NCBI GenBank assembly: GCA_964448285.1
Contig: CAYUWG010000056.1
Span: forward strand, 1 to 24,766
DNA length: 24,766 bases
Reading direction: 5' to 3'
DNA from: CAYUWG01 sp964448285
GTDB taxonomy: Bacteria; Bacteroidota; Ignavibacteria; SZUA-365
The notes under the pieces are model-generated. The model saw only the letters and a program-made list of their open reading frames with translations, made no database searches and was not told where the DNA came from. The position numbers were made by a program, and so were the translations under genes. This document shows positions 23,465 through 24,766 of this stretch, in pieces (position 1 is the stretch's first letter; each line of letters begins with the position of its first letter).

Positions 23465-24571
23465 CTATCCGGGAATCAGCGCCGCATAGAGTGCTTCGAT
23501 ACGTGCGACCATATCGCGGACATGGAACGTCGTCTGAACTCGCCTGAATGCGTTCTCCGAAAGACGAGTACGAAGCGCATCGCTCGTGACCGAATCCACG
23601 ATTGCTCCCGCGAGCATCGAAGGATTTTTCGGTTCGACGAGAAGAGCATCGTTTCCGTGCTGCAATATCTCGGCAATGCCATCGACGTGCGTTGCAACGA
23701 TTGGGACGCGGGCGGCCATCGCTTCGAGAAGCACATAAGGAAAACCTTCCCACAGTGACGGGAGAACGAACAAATCCAGCGTGCCGAGAAATGGTTTGAT
23801 ATCGCGCTGAGCCCCTAAGAATCTGATATGAGATTCGAGGCCCAACGTGTGAACGAGCTTCTCCAAATCGGGCCTCAATTCGCCATCTCCTACGATGTGA
23901 AATCGTACATTCGCGTGGTTGTCCGCGACGCTTCGCGCTGCTCGAATGAGGTGCTCGATTCCCTTTTGTGTATGCAGACGAGCAACCGTCCCAACGATGA
24001 ATTGCCCTTGTGTCCGTTCGCGTGTGATGGATGAGAATTCATCGACATCGACGCCGTTGGTAATGACATGTCCCTTCGAGTGCGTGACGACGCGCGATTT
24101 CAGGCCAAGCGCGAAGTCGCTCTTTGCAACGCAGATGACGATATCCGTGCGCTTGAGCATGAAACGGTCGATGTACGAAAAGAGCGTGCGCTGTAAACGC
24201 GATCCGTGGAGATAATGAATTCCGTGATACGTGTGGACGATTTTGATCAGACGATGGCGTGACGTGGCAAGCCTGCCGTACACTCCTGCAACTCCGCCAT
24301 GCGTATGCACGATGTCCGGTTGAAAAGCAGCAATGGCTTCAACACATGATTCGTATGCACGACGACTGACTCTCTTGCCAATGGCGATAGCGTGCGTTGT
24401 GATTTCTTTCTTACGCAACTCATCGATGAGAAACCCTTCGGATTCCGTTGCGACGCGAACATCGAAACGATCCCGATCGAGACCTGTGACGAGTTGCAAG
24501 ACGTGTCGTTGACCGCCACCCAGCATCGCTTTATCTATCATGAGCAGAACTTTGATTCGCGCATCGCTCAC
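23465..24571 (-). CDS. GT4 family glycosyltransferase (GT-B fold)
   Basis: A 368-aa cytoplasmic or membrane-associated glycosyltransferase of the GT4 (WaaG/PimA-like) group that transfers a sugar from a nucleotide donor. The N-terminal lobe carries AMLGGGQRHVLQL (acceptor side), IVHTHGGVAGVYGR and VHTYHGIHYL. The C-terminal lobe has VGTVARLHTQKGIEHLI, FHIVGDGELRPDLE and the E-x7-E motif in EGFPYVLLE (Glu275 and Glu283). I chose GTG 24571 over ATG 24625 because it overlaps the stop of the upstream glycosyltransferase by four bases (GTGA). GAAGGG lies nine bases before it. The longer form would run back into that gene. The pair probably belongs to a polysaccharide cluster extending beyond the window. 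The sugar is unknown. Confidence 0.87.
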   Translation of the reverse strand: MSDARIKVLLMIDKAMLGGGQRHVLQLVTGLDRDRFDVRVATESEGFLIDELRKKEITTHAIAIGKRVSRRAYESCVEAIAAFQPDIVHTHGGVAGVYGRLATSRHRLIKIVHTYHGIHYLHGSRLQRTLFSYIDRFMLKRTDIVICVAKSDFALGLKSRVVTHSKGHVITNGVDVDEFSSITRERTQGQFIVGTVARLHTQKGIEHLIRAARSVADNHANVRFHIVGDGELRPDLEKLVHTLGLESHIRFLGAQRDIKPFLGTLDLFVLPSLWEGFPYVLLEAMAARVPIVATHVDGIAEILQHGNDALLVEPKNPSMLAGAIVDSVTSDALRTRLSENAFRRVQTTFHVRDMVARIEALYAALIPG

Positions 24572-24766
24572 GGCTTCGTACCCTTCAAGTGTTTGATGTA
24601 TTGTCCGACGAACCATCGCTCCCATCCCGGTCTGTGCTTTTCGTAGTAGAGGAACTGGCTCTTCCGATATTCCATCGCGAGGAAGGACGCATTGTCGCTG
24701 CTTATGCTACCTCCACGAAGATGCACGACTGACGTTTCCGCGCAGTAGAGAGATTTCCAGCCTACC
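24568..24766 (-). CDS. C-terminal end of a GT2 family glycosyltransferase (partial)
   Basis: Sixty-five codons are visible, read from 24765 to the TGA at 24570-24568. The peptide begins VGWKSLYCAETSVVHLRGGS and continues with FLAMEYRKSQFLYYEKHRP and GWERWFVGQYIK. The pattern GWK-x-Y-x5-VVH-x-RGGS followed by YRKSQFLYYEKH is typical of the end of rhamnosyltransferase-like GT2 enzymes. The catalytic domain lies outside the window. Its stop overlaps the GT4 start by four bases, so the two are coupled. Confidence 0.72.
   Translation of the reverse strand, partial: VGWKSLYCAETSVVHLRGGSISSDNASFLAMEYRKSQFLYYEKHRPGWERWFVGQYIKHLKGTKP

Noticed and set aside
24572..24625. Extended start of the GT4 gene at ATG 24625
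   Set aside because: It runs back into the end of the GT2 gene. The GTGA overlap at 24571-24568 and the start of the conserved domain favour GTG 24571.
1..24766. tRNA, rRNA, riboswitch, insertion sequence or phage genes
   Set aside because: No cloverleaf, rRNA core, transposase, integrase or known riboswitch pattern was recognised by eye; a covariance-model search would be needed to exclude small RNAs.

Overview
The window looks like a contig from a Gram-negative bacterium of the Bacteroidota/Chlorobiota side of the FCB group, most like Ignavibacteria or Kapabacteria. Pointers are: a secreted protein ending in a type IX secretion (T9SS) sorting domain with the NYPNPFNP signature, and the tail of a second such protein at the left edge; DUF3098 and DUF2723 membrane proteins; LolCDE-type genes; and a promoter matching the Bacteroidetes -33/-7 consensus (TTTG, 20 nt, TAnnTTTG). 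Genus-level placement is inference only.

Layout. 1-68: tail of a T9SS-sorted protein, followed by a strong terminator. 69-588: leader region with a 17-nt-arm inverted repeat. 589-3750 (+): large secreted tyrosine-rich beta-helix protein with dockerin-like repeats and a T9SS tail, closed by a hairpin. 3828-6427 (-): homogentisate dioxygenase (hmgA) and NADP isocitrate dehydrogenase (icd). 6428-7088: gene-free patchwork of short tandem repeats (8-mers and 7-mers, in both orientations). 7089-8552 (+): a GT-C (ArnT/PMT-like) glycosyltransferase, convergent with and overlapping the next gene. From 8541 to the right edge every gene is on the minus strand. Read 5' to 3' on that strand they are: end of a GT2 glycosyltransferase, GT4 glycosyltransferase, dusB-like gene, small lipoprotein, LysM coiled-coil protein, terminator, phoH-like ATPase, a possible small ORF, prfB (with its programmed +1 frameshift), two LolC/E-type permeases, then (from its own promoter) lolD, DUF3098, two tandem DUF2723 proteins and a UDP-glucuronate decarboxylase.

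Themes. Much of the window concerns the cell envelope: lipoprotein export (Lol), possible peptidoglycan tethering (lipoprotein plus LysM protein), surface secretion (T9SS cargo) and glycosylation (three GT-C-like membrane proteins, two soluble glycosyltransferases, one UDP-sugar enzyme). The observations I rate highest are: (i) the tandem DUF2723 proteins align without a gap at the N terminus, but the upstream copy has lost the acidic residues of the WDCGE loop; (ii) the adjacent lipoprotein and LysM protein share a coiled coil in the same register, with a cysteine at residue 76 in both, suggesting a disulfide-linked tether; (iii) the 6551-7053 repeat mosaic.

All assignments come from reading the sequence; no searches were run.
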